Shown here: positions 1 to 7,483 of the stretch, in pieces | Layout of the letters: every line of letters starts with the position of its first letter | Position numbering within the stretch: the first letter of the stretch is position 1 | Assembly: GCA_002449915.1 (NCBI GenBank) | Contig: DJXY01000187.1 | Location: 1-11,910 of the forward strand | Length of the DNA stretch: 11,910 nucleotides | From: Oribacterium sp. UBA6992 | GTDB lineage: Bacteria > Bacillota > Clostridia > Lachnospirales > Lachnospiraceae | Direction of reading: 5' to 3' | Position numbers and translations under genes: made by a program | The notes under the pieces: generated by a model | The model's database searches: none | What the model saw: only the letters and a program-made list of their open reading frames with translations | Told to the model about the DNA's origin: nothing

Positions 1-84
1 TGCGGGAGATGGGACTTGAACCCACACGTCCTACCGGACACAAGATCCTTAGTCTTGCCTGTCTGCCAATTTCAGCACTCCCGC
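1..84 (-). tRNA. tRNA-Leu (anticodon AAG)
   Basis: This is a class II tRNA that folds fully on the minus strand. The acceptor stem is GCGGGAG/CTCCCGC with discriminator A at position 1. The anticodon stem CAAGA/TCTTG encloses the loop CTAAGGA, so the anticodon is AAG (codon CTT, and CTC if A34 is deaminated to inosine). A long variable arm forms a GTCC/GGAC stem, and the T-arm is GTGGG-TTCAAGT-CCCAT. The long variable arm and A73 fit leucine. The window ends at the discriminator, so whether CCA is encoded cannot be seen. An A34 leucine tRNA is less common in bacteria than GAG. The gene lies downstream of ppk1 with no obvious terminator between them. Confidence 0.95.
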
Positions 85-96
85 AAGACAGGCATT

Positions 97-125
97 ATCT
101 TATCACGTCTGTTTTTTTTTTGCAA
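97..125 (-). promoter_or_regulatory. Possible promoter of tRNA-Leu
   Basis: Read on the minus strand there is TTGCAA (120-125), a 17-base spacer that is mostly an A-run, and TAAGAT (97-102). An overlapping GATAAT sits at 94-99. Transcription would start near position 90, only a few bases before the mature tRNA end at 84. The boxes match the sigma-A consensus only partly. Read-through from ppk1 is an alternative, since no terminator hairpin is visible between the ppk1 stop and here. Confidence 0.4.
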
Positions 126-161
126 GCATTTTTTAGAACTTATCTCTGTATCCCTCAGAAC

Positions 162-2483
162 CTATGCTTTTTCAGAAGCGTCATATGCCTCCTGATAAAA
201 CTGCTCCTGCGCATTGATACTGCCTTCCGCATGAAGCTGACGATCATGGTAGAGACCATCTGACTTCAGCTCCTTACCCTTTTCATCATCTGTCATCATG
301 GTATCGAAGATATGTATGATGCGCGCTCTCAGCTCCGGATCGTAAACCGGCGCAGCAACCTCCACTCGGCGGAGCGTATTTCTTGTCATAAAATCCGCCG
401 AAGCAATATAGATTTTCTGATCTTCTCCGGCACCGAATCGATAAATCCTCGAGTGCTCCAGGAATCTGCCGACAATACTGATCACCGTAATATGATCCGT
501 ATATCCGGGGATACCGGGGATGAGGCAGCAGATTCCACGTACAATGAGCTCGACTCTGACCCCTGCCTGTGAAGCTTCAATCAGCTTGTTGATAATATCC
601 TTATCCGTCAGGGAATTGATTTTTACGCCAATATATGCTGGTAAGCCCTGTTTTGCCTTATGAATTTCCGCAGCCATCATTTCCAGTACCGGCTTCTGCA
701 GACATTTCGGAGCGACTAGAAGCTGTCTTGTATGCTCTACAGTAGTACCCTGTAAAAGTGTCCTGAATACTTCTGCGGCATCAGCTCCGATTTCCTGATT
801 TGCTGTCATAAGGCAGAGATCCGTGTACAGCGCAGCTGTCTTTTCATTGTAATTTCCGGTGCCGATCTGCGTAGTATAACGGAAACCATCACTCGTCTTC
901 CGGGTAATGAGACAAAGCTTGGAATGTACCTTATATTTCTCGAGACCGTAGATCAGCTGGCAGCCTGCATTCTCCAGACGACGGGACATTTCAATGTTGT
1001 TCTGTTCATCAAAGCGCGCACGGAGCTCAATCAGTACAAGCACTTCCTTACCGTTTTCCGCAGCTTCACAGAGCGCATCCACTACCTTGGAACGGCTTGC
1101 CACGCGATACAGGGTCATCTTAATGGATACAACGGTATCATCTTCAGCGGCTTCATTTAAAAGACGAATGAAGGAACGCATGCTTTCATACGGATATGAA
1201 AGCAATAAATCCTTTTTATCAATCTGAGGAAGCATTGGCTCACGCGGATTGACGGAAGCTGCAGGTCTGGGAGAACGCTTTGGATAAAAGAGGTCGGTCT
1301 GATCCCGGAGAGTATCCTGCAGAGTAAAGACATAGGACATATCCAGAGGTGTATCAACTTTAATCACGTGATCCACGGAAATTTCCAGGTATTTTGCGAT
1401 TTCCTTTATTACCGAGTCATTCAGTGCCCTCGTATGCTCCAGACGGACCGGATGCAGCCTGCTCCGCTGACGCACCATACGCTCCATCATATTACGGTAG
1501 TCCAGATCCTCATCAAAGACCTCAAGTGGATCAATGTCTGCATTTCTTGTGACGCGGATAATCGATTTTTCACGGATCTCATGCTTTGGATAGAGTTTTG
1601 ATACAAAATGCAGAATCAGCTCCTCAGACAGCATAAAATATCCCGGACGGTTCGGCACCTCAATCAGACGTTTAAATACAGGATTGGAGCACTGCACAAT
1701 ACCGGTTTTGTTTTTTCCACCCTTGGATTTCAGCAGGACCACGGCATAAAGCTCTTTGTTATGCAGAAACGGAAATGGCTGCTGCTTTCCCAGTATCATC
1801 GGAGAAAGAAACGGAGCGATCATATGATCAAAATAGCCTTCCAGCATACTCTGCTCCGAGGCTGACATTTTATCAAAGTTGACAATGTGAATGCCTTTTT
1901 CCTCGAGCTGACGCATGAGTCCGTGGTAGATTTCACTTCGCTTTTTTTCCAGTTTTTTTACTTCCTTGAGGATTGCGTGAACCTGCTCCTCAGAGCTCAT
2001 ATTGGTTTTATTTTCGCGGACATCCTCGCCGGAACGCATCTGTTCCATCAGGGTACCGACACGCACCATAAAAAACTCATCCAGATTGGTCTGATAGATC
2101 GAGACAAAGGTAAGTCTCTCTGCCAGCGGAACCTTAGGATTTCCGGCTTCATTCAATACACGTTCATTAAACTGAAGCCAGGACAACTCCCGGTTTTTAT
2201 AACAGTTAAGCGGAAAAGGATTTTTTTTGGAGATACTTTTTTTCTTATTTTTATCTTCAGGCTCTACCTGGGACAGCTGCTCCTCCGTATCCTCGACCGG
2301 TACATCCGGTACGGCTTTGGCAGGTGCTTCCTGCTCTGAAAAAATGCCTGGTCTAAGCTCTGAATCATCTGAAATATGAGCTTTCCGGGCTGCCTTATCC
2401 TTTTTCATTTCTTCTTCTCTGTTCTTTATCTCTGATGCATTATCCTTATGTCTAAGCCAGCGAAACAGATCCATTATTGGCAT
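162..2483 (-). CDS. ppk1: Polyphosphate kinase 1 (Ppk1) with N-terminal extension
   Basis: Ppk1 reversibly polymerises the gamma-phosphate of ATP into inorganic polyphosphate through a phosphohistidine intermediate. The 773-aa product has the family core from about residue 93 (NRELSWLQFNERVL, then NLDEFFMVRVGTL). It then has the head domain and two phospholipase-D-like C-terminal domains. Expected active-site elements are present: R460 in TLYRVA, R490 in LRARFDE, the phospho-accepting histidine H520 in KVHSKL, and H677 in FLEHSRIY. The family is usually near 690 aa. The excess is a charged, low-complexity extension of about 90 residues at the N terminus, rich in Lys, Glu and Asp. The start is ATG with an AAGGA ribosome binding site nine bases upstream. 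A second ATG three codons in is less well spaced. The gene has its own promoter and lies behind the terminator of the PIN-like gene, so it is probably monocistronic. The TAG stop lies 77 bases before tRNA-Leu. Confidence 0.97.
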   Translation of the reverse strand: MPIMDLFRWLRHKDNASEIKNREEEMKKDKAARKAHISDDSELRPGIFSEQEAPAKAVPDVPVEDTEEQLSQVEPEDKNKKKSISKKNPFPLNCYKNRELSWLQFNERVLNEAGNPKVPLAERLTFVSIYQTNLDEFFMVRVGTLMEQMRSGEDVRENKTNMSSEEQVHAILKEVKKLEKKRSEIYHGLMRQLEEKGIHIVNFDKMSASEQSMLEGYFDHMIAPFLSPMILGKQQPFPFLHNKELYAVVLLKSKGGKNKTGIVQCSNPVFKRLIEVPNRPGYFMLSEELILHFVSKLYPKHEIREKSIIRVTRNADIDPLEVFDEDLDYRNMMERMVRQRSRLHPVRLEHTRALNDSVIKEIAKYLEISVDHVIKVDTPLDMSYVFTLQDTLRDQTDLFYPKRSPRPAASVNPREPMLPQIDKKDLLLSYPYESMRSFIRLLNEAAEDDTVVSIKMTLYRVASRSKVVDALCEAAENGKEVLVLIELRARFDEQNNIEMSRRLENAGCQLIYGLEKYKVHSKLCLITRKTSDGFRYTTQIGTGNYNEKTAALYTDLCLMTANQEIGADAAEVFRTLLQGTTVEHTRQLLVAPKCLQKPVLEMMAAEIHKAKQGLPAYIGVKINSLTDKDIINKLIEASQAGVRVELIVRGICCLIPGIPGYTDHITVISIVGRFLEHSRIYRFGAGEDQKIYIASADFMTRNTLRRVEVAAPVYDPELRARIIHIFDTMMTDDEKGKELKSDGLYHDRQLHAEGSINAQEQFYQEAYDASEKA

Positions 2484-2563
2484 AAGCTTGTTTCCTTCCG
2501 TACGATATACTTATATAAATTGATTTAATCCATTCTGTATTTTCAACATATCTATATTTCTAT

Positions 2564-2592
2564 ATTTTAATTCATACGGAAGATTCTTTCAA
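2564..2592 (-). promoter_or_regulatory. Promoter of ppk1
   Basis: On the minus strand TTGAAA (2587-2592) is followed after exactly 17 bases by TAAAAT (2564-2569), a good sigma-A type pair. Transcription would start near 2557, giving an AT-rich 5' leader of about 75 bases. It lies directly downstream of the terminator at 2631-2683, which supports independent transcription of ppk1. I saw no convincing Pho-box-like repeat next to it. Confidence 0.65.
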
Positions 2593-2630
2593 TATGCTTG
2601 GATCTAATCTGAATTTTGAATTTTGATCGT

Positions 2631-2683
2631 AAAAACCGGAATCTGCCTTACTGCTTTAACGTACAGCTTAGGAGATTCCGGTT
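2631..2683 (-). terminator. Intrinsic terminator of the PIN-like gene
   Basis: Perfect 11-bp inverted repeat AACCGGAATCT / AGATTCCGGTT (2634-2644 and 2673-2683). On the minus strand it is followed by a run of T (2631-2635). The loop is long (28 bases). It starts about 46 bases after the stop codon of the PIN-like gene, and no T-run follows on the plus strand, so it acts on minus-strand transcription. Confidence 0.75.
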
Positions 2684-2729
2684 AATGGAGCTCTACATAT
2701 TTTGTTAAATCTTTGTAAAATGAGTAAGC

Positions 2730-4949
2730 TTACACGCTTGCTGACGGATTGGAACTAAGCACTTCTGCTGACGGCTGCCCGCTTTTTGGTACATCTGCAG
2801 ATTCCATTTTTTCTGCATCAGAGCGTTCACTTTTTTCTACAGAAGCCTCGGACTCCACTGGAGCGGCTTTTGCAGCTTTCCGTTCTTTGACCATGTTCTG
2901 GAAGGACTTTTTGGTCTCATCATAGATAATGCGGCCCTGTTCTCTGCCAAATGCCTTCATCATCTTTAAATAATATTGATGCAGGGTGTTGGCATTGGAA
3001 CCGTATTTTTCCAGCACCTCTGCAGCATCATAATTCACTGCAGTCTGATGTGAGGCAGTTTGCCTGGATTGTGGTTTTTCAGGCATAGTCGGTTTAGAAC
3101 TGGATTCAAAATCCTCCTGCGTGGTATCGGAATGATCTGAAATAGAGTCCTTCACCACGAGCTTCTCCTGCACTGAAGCTGTTACAGGAATGTGAGCTTT
3201 TTCTGTATCAGAGTGCTCCGATGGCTTGCTGTTTCCTGCTGTATCCTTGTTTGCTGACTTATTGCTTTTTCTGCTTCTGGATTTACGCGCTGTTTGTTTC
3301 TTCTCTGGTGCTGCTTTCTCTTGCGGAGCCGTTTTAGCTGACGCATCGGAGCTCTGATCCTCAGCCCTCTCAGCATCTGATGCATTTATAGTCCCGGTCT
3401 TATCTTCTGCGACTTCCTTTTTTTCTGCTTCCCTTGAGACAGGCTCTTTTACTTTACTGGAGACTATCATTTTTTCAGGGCTTTCATCAGCTTCCGTTTT
3501 GATCTTTTTCTTTTGAGAAACGGAAGTTGCCTTGGAGGAGTCCTCCACTTTATTGTCTGATGATGTTTCCTCAAATGTTGTCTCTGATACTGCAGGCACT
3601 TCTCTTTCGGCTTTTGTATCAAAGGCTTCCTTCAGGTGTGATTCAGCTGTGACGGGCTCTGCGTTCTGGGAACCGCCTTTACGGACCATAGTTCTGGAAA
3701 CCGGATCATAGATAAAGTGTACCCTGTTAGGATCTTCTTTCTCTACTTTGGCAATTGATGTCGCAGGCTCCTTGTGCGGTACAACAGCATGGAACACAGG
3801 CTTTGGTTCCGGCTTTTGAGATGGGGTGATTTCAGAAGCAGAAGCATTCGCAGATGATGCTTGCAGAGAAGTGTCAAGCTGTTTCGCGGCATTCTGCTGC
3901 TCGCTTTGCTTTGCTGTGCTCGCTCCATTTTGAGTTTGAGACTGCTCGCGCTGTTCTTTACGGGGTTCAACCTTCTGCTGTTCCGTTACAGCTTTTACAG
4001 CTTTTTTATCCTGAGAATGCGTCTCACGTTCCAGTGCCTCTTTAGCTTTATGCTCCGGCTTTGCCGCTTTCTGCATGGAAGGACTGCTTACGGAAATGTC
4101 CGGCTCCCCGGAACTTTTACCGAGAATTCCTTCATTCATTGAAGCATACGGATTAACCGAAGGCATATTGAAATTCGGAGCCTGCGGCGTTCTGGGTCTT
4201 GTATTTCCATTGTTTCGGGATCTTGTGTTTACGTTAGGAGCAGATGCAACGGACTCATTTGCGGTCGGAGCCGCCTTAATTGTATTTTTTTCCGAAGAGG
4301 TATCCTGAGCGGATTTTACAGCCTGTGTATCCACTTTTTTAGGAATTACCCGACTGATTTCCGAGAGCTCACTGCTCTTATTCTCCTGCTGAATCAGGGG
4401 ATTGGGAAGGATCGGTTTTGGCTCATCCCGGTGCAGATTTGCACTTGGATTTGCGTTTCTGCGTCGATTGCTGCGGCTTAGCGTCGGACGCGTCGGGATC
4501 GTATTCATCGTTTCAAACGAATCTGTAAGGAGAGCCTTTTGATTTCGTTCCTTGCAGCGTATCAGGCGCTCCTCATCATTGGCAACAGAGTTCAAGAAGC
4601 ATTCCTCAATGGTTTCGCCAAGCAGAATCTCAGCGCCCCGGAGGCTATGCCAGAAATCCCGTACGGCAGCGTAGCCCTTGTCCTTTGACACAATGCAGAT
4701 CTTTTCTCCGGTATCCAGAAACATGCCGGTTGTAGATGCGATGTACATATCCAGCGCATTGGCATGCTGCTTTAAAAGCTTAACCATCCGGACATTTACA
4801 TTTTTTTCTTTGAGATCGTCTACAATGCCTCTCGTCACAGCAGAATTTTCATCGCTATAATACATTACCAGTGTATCAGTATCATTAAGATACTCATACC
4901 CCTCAAGCCCACTGACATGGGTGTTTTCAAAATCTACTAAAATGATCAC
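2730..4949 (-). CDS. PIN-like (PIN7-type) domain protein with long disordered tail
   Basis: The first 125 residues form a PIN-like nuclease fold. VDFEN (D6, E8) follows the first strand, NALDMYI carries D67, and SKDKGY carries D90, with D98 in DFW behind it. These acidic residues are where PIN/NYN-type nucleases bind metal, so an RNase or nucleotide-cleaving role is plausible but unproven. The pattern resembles Pfam's PIN7 group as I recall it. Residues about 145-635 are low-complexity, rich in Ser, Glu, Lys, Ala, Gln and Pro, with one more ordered patch near 408-424 (VHFIYDPVSRTMVRKG). Residues about 638-691 look helical and ordered (YGSNANTLHQYYLKMMKAFG). The start is GTG, chosen because GGAGG lies six bases upstream and the VDFEN strand follows at once. 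The gene is divergent from tRNA-Ser and followed by its own terminator, so it is probably monocistronic. The 739-aa length comes mostly from the linker. Its cellular role is unknown. Confidence 0.88.
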   Translation of the reverse strand: MIILVDFENTHVSGLEGYEYLNDTDTLVMYYSDENSAVTRGIVDDLKEKNVNVRMVKLLKQHANALDMYIASTTGMFLDTGEKICIVSKDKGYAAVRDFWHSLRGAEILLGETIEECFLNSVANDEERLIRCKERNQKALLTDSFETMNTIPTRPTLSRSNRRRNANPSANLHRDEPKPILPNPLIQQENKSSELSEISRVIPKKVDTQAVKSAQDTSSEKNTIKAAPTANESVASAPNVNTRSRNNGNTRPRTPQAPNFNMPSVNPYASMNEGILGKSSGEPDISVSSPSMQKAAKPEHKAKEALERETHSQDKKAVKAVTEQQKVEPRKEQREQSQTQNGASTAKQSEQQNAAKQLDTSLQASSANASASEITPSQKPEPKPVFHAVVPHKEPATSIAKVEKEDPNRVHFIYDPVSRTMVRKGGSQNAEPVTAESHLKEAFDTKAEREVPAVSETTFEETSSDNKVEDSSKATSVSQKKKIKTEADESPEKMIVSSKVKEPVSREAEKKEVAEDKTGTINASDAERAEDQSSDASAKTAPQEKAAPEKKQTARKSRSRKSNKSANKDTAGNSKPSEHSDTEKAHIPVTASVQEKLVVKDSISDHSDTTQEDFESSSKPTMPEKPQSRQTASHQTAVNYDAAEVLEKYGSNANTLHQYYLKMMKAFGREQGRIIYDETKKSFQNMVKERKAAKAAPVESEASVEKSERSDAEKMESADVPKSGQPSAEVLSSNPSASV

Positions 4950-5004
4950 TAGAGTCCTCCGATTTATTTAATGACTTTTTTATTTTCTTTTGTTCCAATT
5001 TATT

Positions 5005-5055
5005 ATGAAATCTATTTCATCTACCGTCTTTTGACTTTATGAAATTACAGTTTCA
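5005..5055. promoter_or_regulatory. Two dyads sharing ATGAAA/TTTCA arms upstream of the PIN-like gene
   Basis: ATGAAA-TCTA-TTTCAT at 5005-5020 and TGAAA-TTACAG-TTTCA at 5040-5055 are inverted repeats with the same half-site, about 35 bases apart. They lie between the candidate -10 box and the GTG start of the PIN-like gene. They could be a pair of operator sites or small RNA hairpins in the leader. The region is AT-rich, so chance is possible. Confidence 0.3.
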
Positions 5056-5094
5056 ATAACCTATAAGAGTTCATCTATTATTTTGAATCCTGGA

Positions 5095-5121
5095 ATTATA
5101 AACTTCATTGGATCGTGTCGA
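5095..5121 (-). promoter_or_regulatory. Candidate promoter of the PIN-like gene
   Basis: A perfect TATAAT is present on the minus strand at 5095-5100. The best upstream box, TCGACA (5116-5121), is five of six to TTGACA, but the spacer is only 15 bases. The predicted leader is about 140 bases and contains the two dyads. The -10 box is strong, but its assignment as a working promoter is tentative. Confidence 0.35.
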
Positions 5122-5176
5122 TTTAAATGGTGTTAAAACCGTTTTTATTATATAGCATATTTTTTAAAAAACATAC

Positions 5177-5205
5177 TTGATTTTTTAAAAATACTTTGCT
5201 ATTAT
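5177..5205 (+). promoter_or_regulatory. Promoter of tRNA-Ser
   Basis: TTGATT (5177-5182), a 17-base AT-rich spacer and TATTAT (5200-5205) precede the tRNA. Transcription would start near 5212, about seven bases before the mature 5' end. The upstream run of A and T (5161-5176) resembles an UP element, as is common for stable RNA genes. Confidence 0.65.
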
Positions 5206-5218
5206 AAATGAGTTGCGA

Positions 5219-5303
5219 GACGAGGTGTGATAATGGTAGTCGGCCAGCCTGGAAAGTTGGTGCTCGCTTGTGCGGGTTGTGAGTTCGAGTCTCATCCTCG
5301 TCG
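5219..5303 (+). tRNA. tRNA-Ser (anticodon GGA)
   Basis: The acceptor stem is GACGAGG/CCTCGTC with discriminator G (5303), as expected for serine. The D-stem TGA/TCG is short. The anticodon stem CCAGC/GTTGG contains one G-U pair and encloses CTGGAAA, so the anticodon is GGA, reading TCC and TCT. A long variable arm (GCTCGC/GCGGGT, imperfect) makes it class II. The T-arm is GTGAG-TTCGAGT-CTCAT. CCA is not encoded (CTC follows the discriminator). It is the only plus-strand gene in the window, with its own promoter and terminator. Confidence 0.96.
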
Positions 5304-5310
5304 CTCTTTA

Positions 5311-5366
5311 AAAAGCACGTGTTTTCAAGGAAAAGCTTTAAAAGCCTTGAAAATACGTGCTTTTTT
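5311..5366 (+). terminator. Intrinsic terminator of tRNA-Ser
   Basis: A 20-bp stem pairs 5311-5330 with 5345-5364, broken only by one G-U pair (G5321 with T5354), around a 14-base loop. It is followed by T5361-5366. It starts eight bases after the tRNA end. The minus-strand reading also has a T-run because the left arm begins with A's, so it may work in both directions. Confidence 0.85.
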
Positions 5367-5455
5367 GCTACGTATTTTTACTTTTTCGTAAACTTTTTAT
5401 TCTCTGAAAAATACTATGTTTACCCTACAAGAACTCTATAAACAGCACTTCCGGA
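5367..5455. other. Intergenic spacer between two converging terminators
   Basis: AT-rich sequence between the tRNA-Ser terminator and the ABC-F terminator. I see no convincing open reading frame with a ribosome binding site, no promoter and no repeat here. Confidence 0.6.
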
Positions 5456-5506
5456 TGAAAACAAAGATGTACCCGAAAACCCATGTATGGTTCGGGTACA
5501 TCTTTG
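5456..5506 (-). terminator. Intrinsic terminator of the MBL/ABC-F operon
   Basis: Perfect 16-bp stem: 5462-5477 pairs with 5491-5506 (CAAAGATGTACCCGAA and its complement). A further inner CCA/TGG pairing lies in the 13-base loop. On the minus strand it is followed by TTTT (5457-5460). It starts about 78 bases after the ABC-F stop. No T-run follows on the plus strand. Confidence 0.75.
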
Positions 5507-5583
5507 AAATGTCACAGTCAGAGTACCTCCGAATGATATCCGAGAGCAGACCGTAACCGTCATTACATTTCAGTATCTCCTGA

Positions 5584-7473
5584 CTAGCTGTTTTCCGCTT
5601 CAATCCTCGATGCGAGTTCACTGAGATACTCCCAGCGTTCCATTTTCTGATCGAGCATGGCTTCTGCAGTATTCTTTTGTTCTGTGAGTTCGTTCAGCCG
5701 GATAAAATCGTTGGCATTTTTAAGGATCTCCTGATCGAGCTCTGAAATTCTGGATTCCAGCTGATCAATTTCAGATTCTATGCTCTCCCATTCCTTCTGC
5801 TCCTTGTAACTGAACTTCAGCCGGTGTGTTCCACGACCGGATGCAGCAGACGTACTTGCCTCCTGGGACATGACATCGCCGAAAGTATTCTGAGGTGCCA
5901 GATCTGCCACAGAGGTATTAACGCCGGCGATGGAACCACCATTGGCAAAGACGGATCCACTGCCCTCGAGCTCCGGATGGCGCCGGAGATATTCGACCTG
6001 ATAATCCGTAAAGCCGCCCTCGTACTGACTGATTTTGCCATTTCCCTCAAAGGCGAAGATGCGGTTTACACAGCGGTCCAGAAAATACCGGTCGTGAGAC
6101 ACCGTGATCACGATTCCCTGGAACTGATCCAGATAGTCCTCAAGGATCGTCATTGTACGGATATCGAGGTCATTGGTGGGCTCATCCAGGATCAGCACAT
6201 TGGGAGCACTCATCAGGACCTGAAGGAGATAGAGCCTGCGCTTCTCGCCGCCGGAGAGCTTGGATACCATCATGTACTGCTGGGACGGTGGAAACAGAAA
6301 GCGGTCAAGCATTACACTAGCAGAGATGCTTCCGTCAACCGTTGGCACATACTCTGCAATGGATTTCACGGCATCAATGACACGCTGATCACCGTCCAGA
6401 TCCTCATTTTCCTGTGAGAAATATCCGATTTTTATGGTCTGCCCGATCCGGATTTCACCCTGATCCGGCATCTCCCGTCCGGTTATCATTTTAAGCAACG
6501 TGGACTTACCGGAGCCATTAGGACCGATAATGCCGACTCGATCATTTCGTAAAAAATAGTACGTGAAATCCCGGATCAGCGTCTTGTCGCCAAAGCTTTT
6601 GGAGATATTGTCGATTTCAATCGTGGTGTTGCCAATCCGGCTTGAGATGGAAGAAAGCTTCAGCTCCGCATCCTCTACCGGACCATGCATTTCCGAAAGT
6701 TTTTCATAGCGCTGGATTCTGCCCTTTTGCTTGGTCGTCCGGGCTTTGGCACCACGGCGGATCCATTTCAGCTCATTACGAAGGATGTTCTGCCGGGTGC
6801 GCTCCTGCGCCTTGGCAATGTCCATACGCTCCGCTTTAAGCTCCAGATATCCCTCATAGTTCGCTTTATAGCTGTAAATTTTACCCTGATCCAGCTCCAT
6901 GATCCGGTCGCAGACGGAGTCCAGAAAATACCGGTCATGCGTCACCATCAGGAGGCTTCCTTTAAATGCCTTAAGATAGCTTTCCAGCCACTCGGACATC
7001 TCTCCATCCAGATGGTTTGTGGGCTCATCCAGGATCAAAAGATCTGCCGTGGATAATAAGGTGCTTGCCAGCGCAATCCGCTTCCGCTGCCCTCCGGATA
7101 AGGTACCCATCCGCGCTGTCAAATCCTCGATTCCGAGCTTTGTCAGCATTTTTTTTGCTTCTGCTTCCAAGTTATAGACATGCTGTTTTCCTTCATTATC
7201 GCGCAGCACAGCTTCCAGGATGCTGTCCTCCGGATGAAACTCCGGGTTTTGCGGGAGGAAGCGAATGCTTAAGCCGCGGCGCATCACAAGTCTGCCCTGA
7301 TCTGGCTCCTCCAGTCCGGCAACAATCTTTAGCAAGGTGGATTTTCCTGTGCCATTGATTCCGATTAAAGCTGCCTTTTCCCCTTCCTGCAGGTAAAAAT
7401 CTGTGTCGTCAAACAGCTGACGCTCGGTATACACCTTGCTGAAATGTTCAATTGTTACGATATTGTTTGCCAT
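5584..7473 (-). CDS. ABC-F ATPase, Uup/YfmR type
   Basis: ABC-F proteins have two ATPase domains and no membrane part. They act at the ribosomal E site to modulate elongation, and the Uup/YfmR branch is linked to relief of stalled ribosomes. The first domain has GINGTGKS (38-45), LSGGQ (125-129), LLILDEPTNHLD with E150, and H179. The second has GPNGSGKS (317-324), LSGGEKRR (406-413), VLILDEPTNDLD with E431, and H460. The inter-domain arm (about 212-275) contains ELKWIRRGAKARTTKQKGR, typical of Uup. Residues 500-550 form a Gly/Ser/Ala-rich linker, and 552-629 a charged coiled coil like the Uup C-terminal domain. The length of 629 aa is normal. The ATG lies ten bases after the stop of the upstream MBL gene, with no strong Shine-Dalgarno, so translational coupling is likely. 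The gene ends at a terminator. Resistance-type ABC-F proteins are less likely because the arm and C-terminal domain are Uup-like. Confidence 0.93.
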   Translation of the reverse strand: MANNIVTIEHFSKVYTERQLFDDTDFYLQEGEKAALIGINGTGKSTLLKIVAGLEEPDQGRLVMRRGLSIRFLPQNPEFHPEDSILEAVLRDNEGKQHVYNLEAEAKKMLTKLGIEDLTARMGTLSGGQRKRIALASTLLSTADLLILDEPTNHLDGEMSEWLESYLKAFKGSLLMVTHDRYFLDSVCDRIMELDQGKIYSYKANYEGYLELKAERMDIAKAQERTRQNILRNELKWIRRGAKARTTKQKGRIQRYEKLSEMHGPVEDAELKLSSISSRIGNTTIEIDNISKSFGDKTLIRDFTYYFLRNDRVGIIGPNGSGKSTLLKMITGREMPDQGEIRIGQTIKIGYFSQENEDLDGDQRVIDAVKSIAEYVPTVDGSISASVMLDRFLFPPSQQYMMVSKLSGGEKRRLYLLQVLMSAPNVLILDEPTNDLDIRTMTILEDYLDQFQGIVITVSHDRYFLDRCVNRIFAFEGNGKISQYEGGFTDYQVEYLRRHPELEGSGSVFANGGSIAGVNTSVADLAPQNTFGDVMSQEASTSAASGRGTHRLKFSYKEQKEWESIESEIDQLESRISELDQEILKNANDFIRLNELTEQKNTAEAMLDQKMERWEYLSELASRIEAENS

Positions 7474-7483
7474 AGAAAATATC

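Noticed and set aside
1887..2339. Plus-strand open frame of 150 codons opposite ppk1
   Set aside because: It is a Phe/Leu-rich shadow of the ppk1 coding strand, with no ribosome binding site and no recognisable domain.
3182..3970. Short minus-strand frames within the PIN-like gene (3182-3385, 3743-3970)
   Set aside because: They are out-of-frame readings of low-complexity Lys/Ser/Gln codons. There is no evidence for a frameshift, since the main frame is open throughout.
5155..5195. Palindromic runs of T and A before tRNA-Ser
   Set aside because: They are explained as an A/T-rich UP-like element and promoter spacer. The symmetry is expected from simple A/T runs.
5436..5621. Minus-strand open frame of 61 codons downstream of the ABC-F gene
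   Set aside because: It starts inside the end of the ABC-F gene and runs through the terminator hairpin, with no domain. It is better explained by non-coding sequence.
5824..6417. Plus-strand open frame of 197 codons opposite the ABC-F gene
   Set aside because: It lies entirely within the well-supported ABC-F gene, whose ATPase motifs cover both ends, and it shows no family pattern or ribosome binding site of its own.
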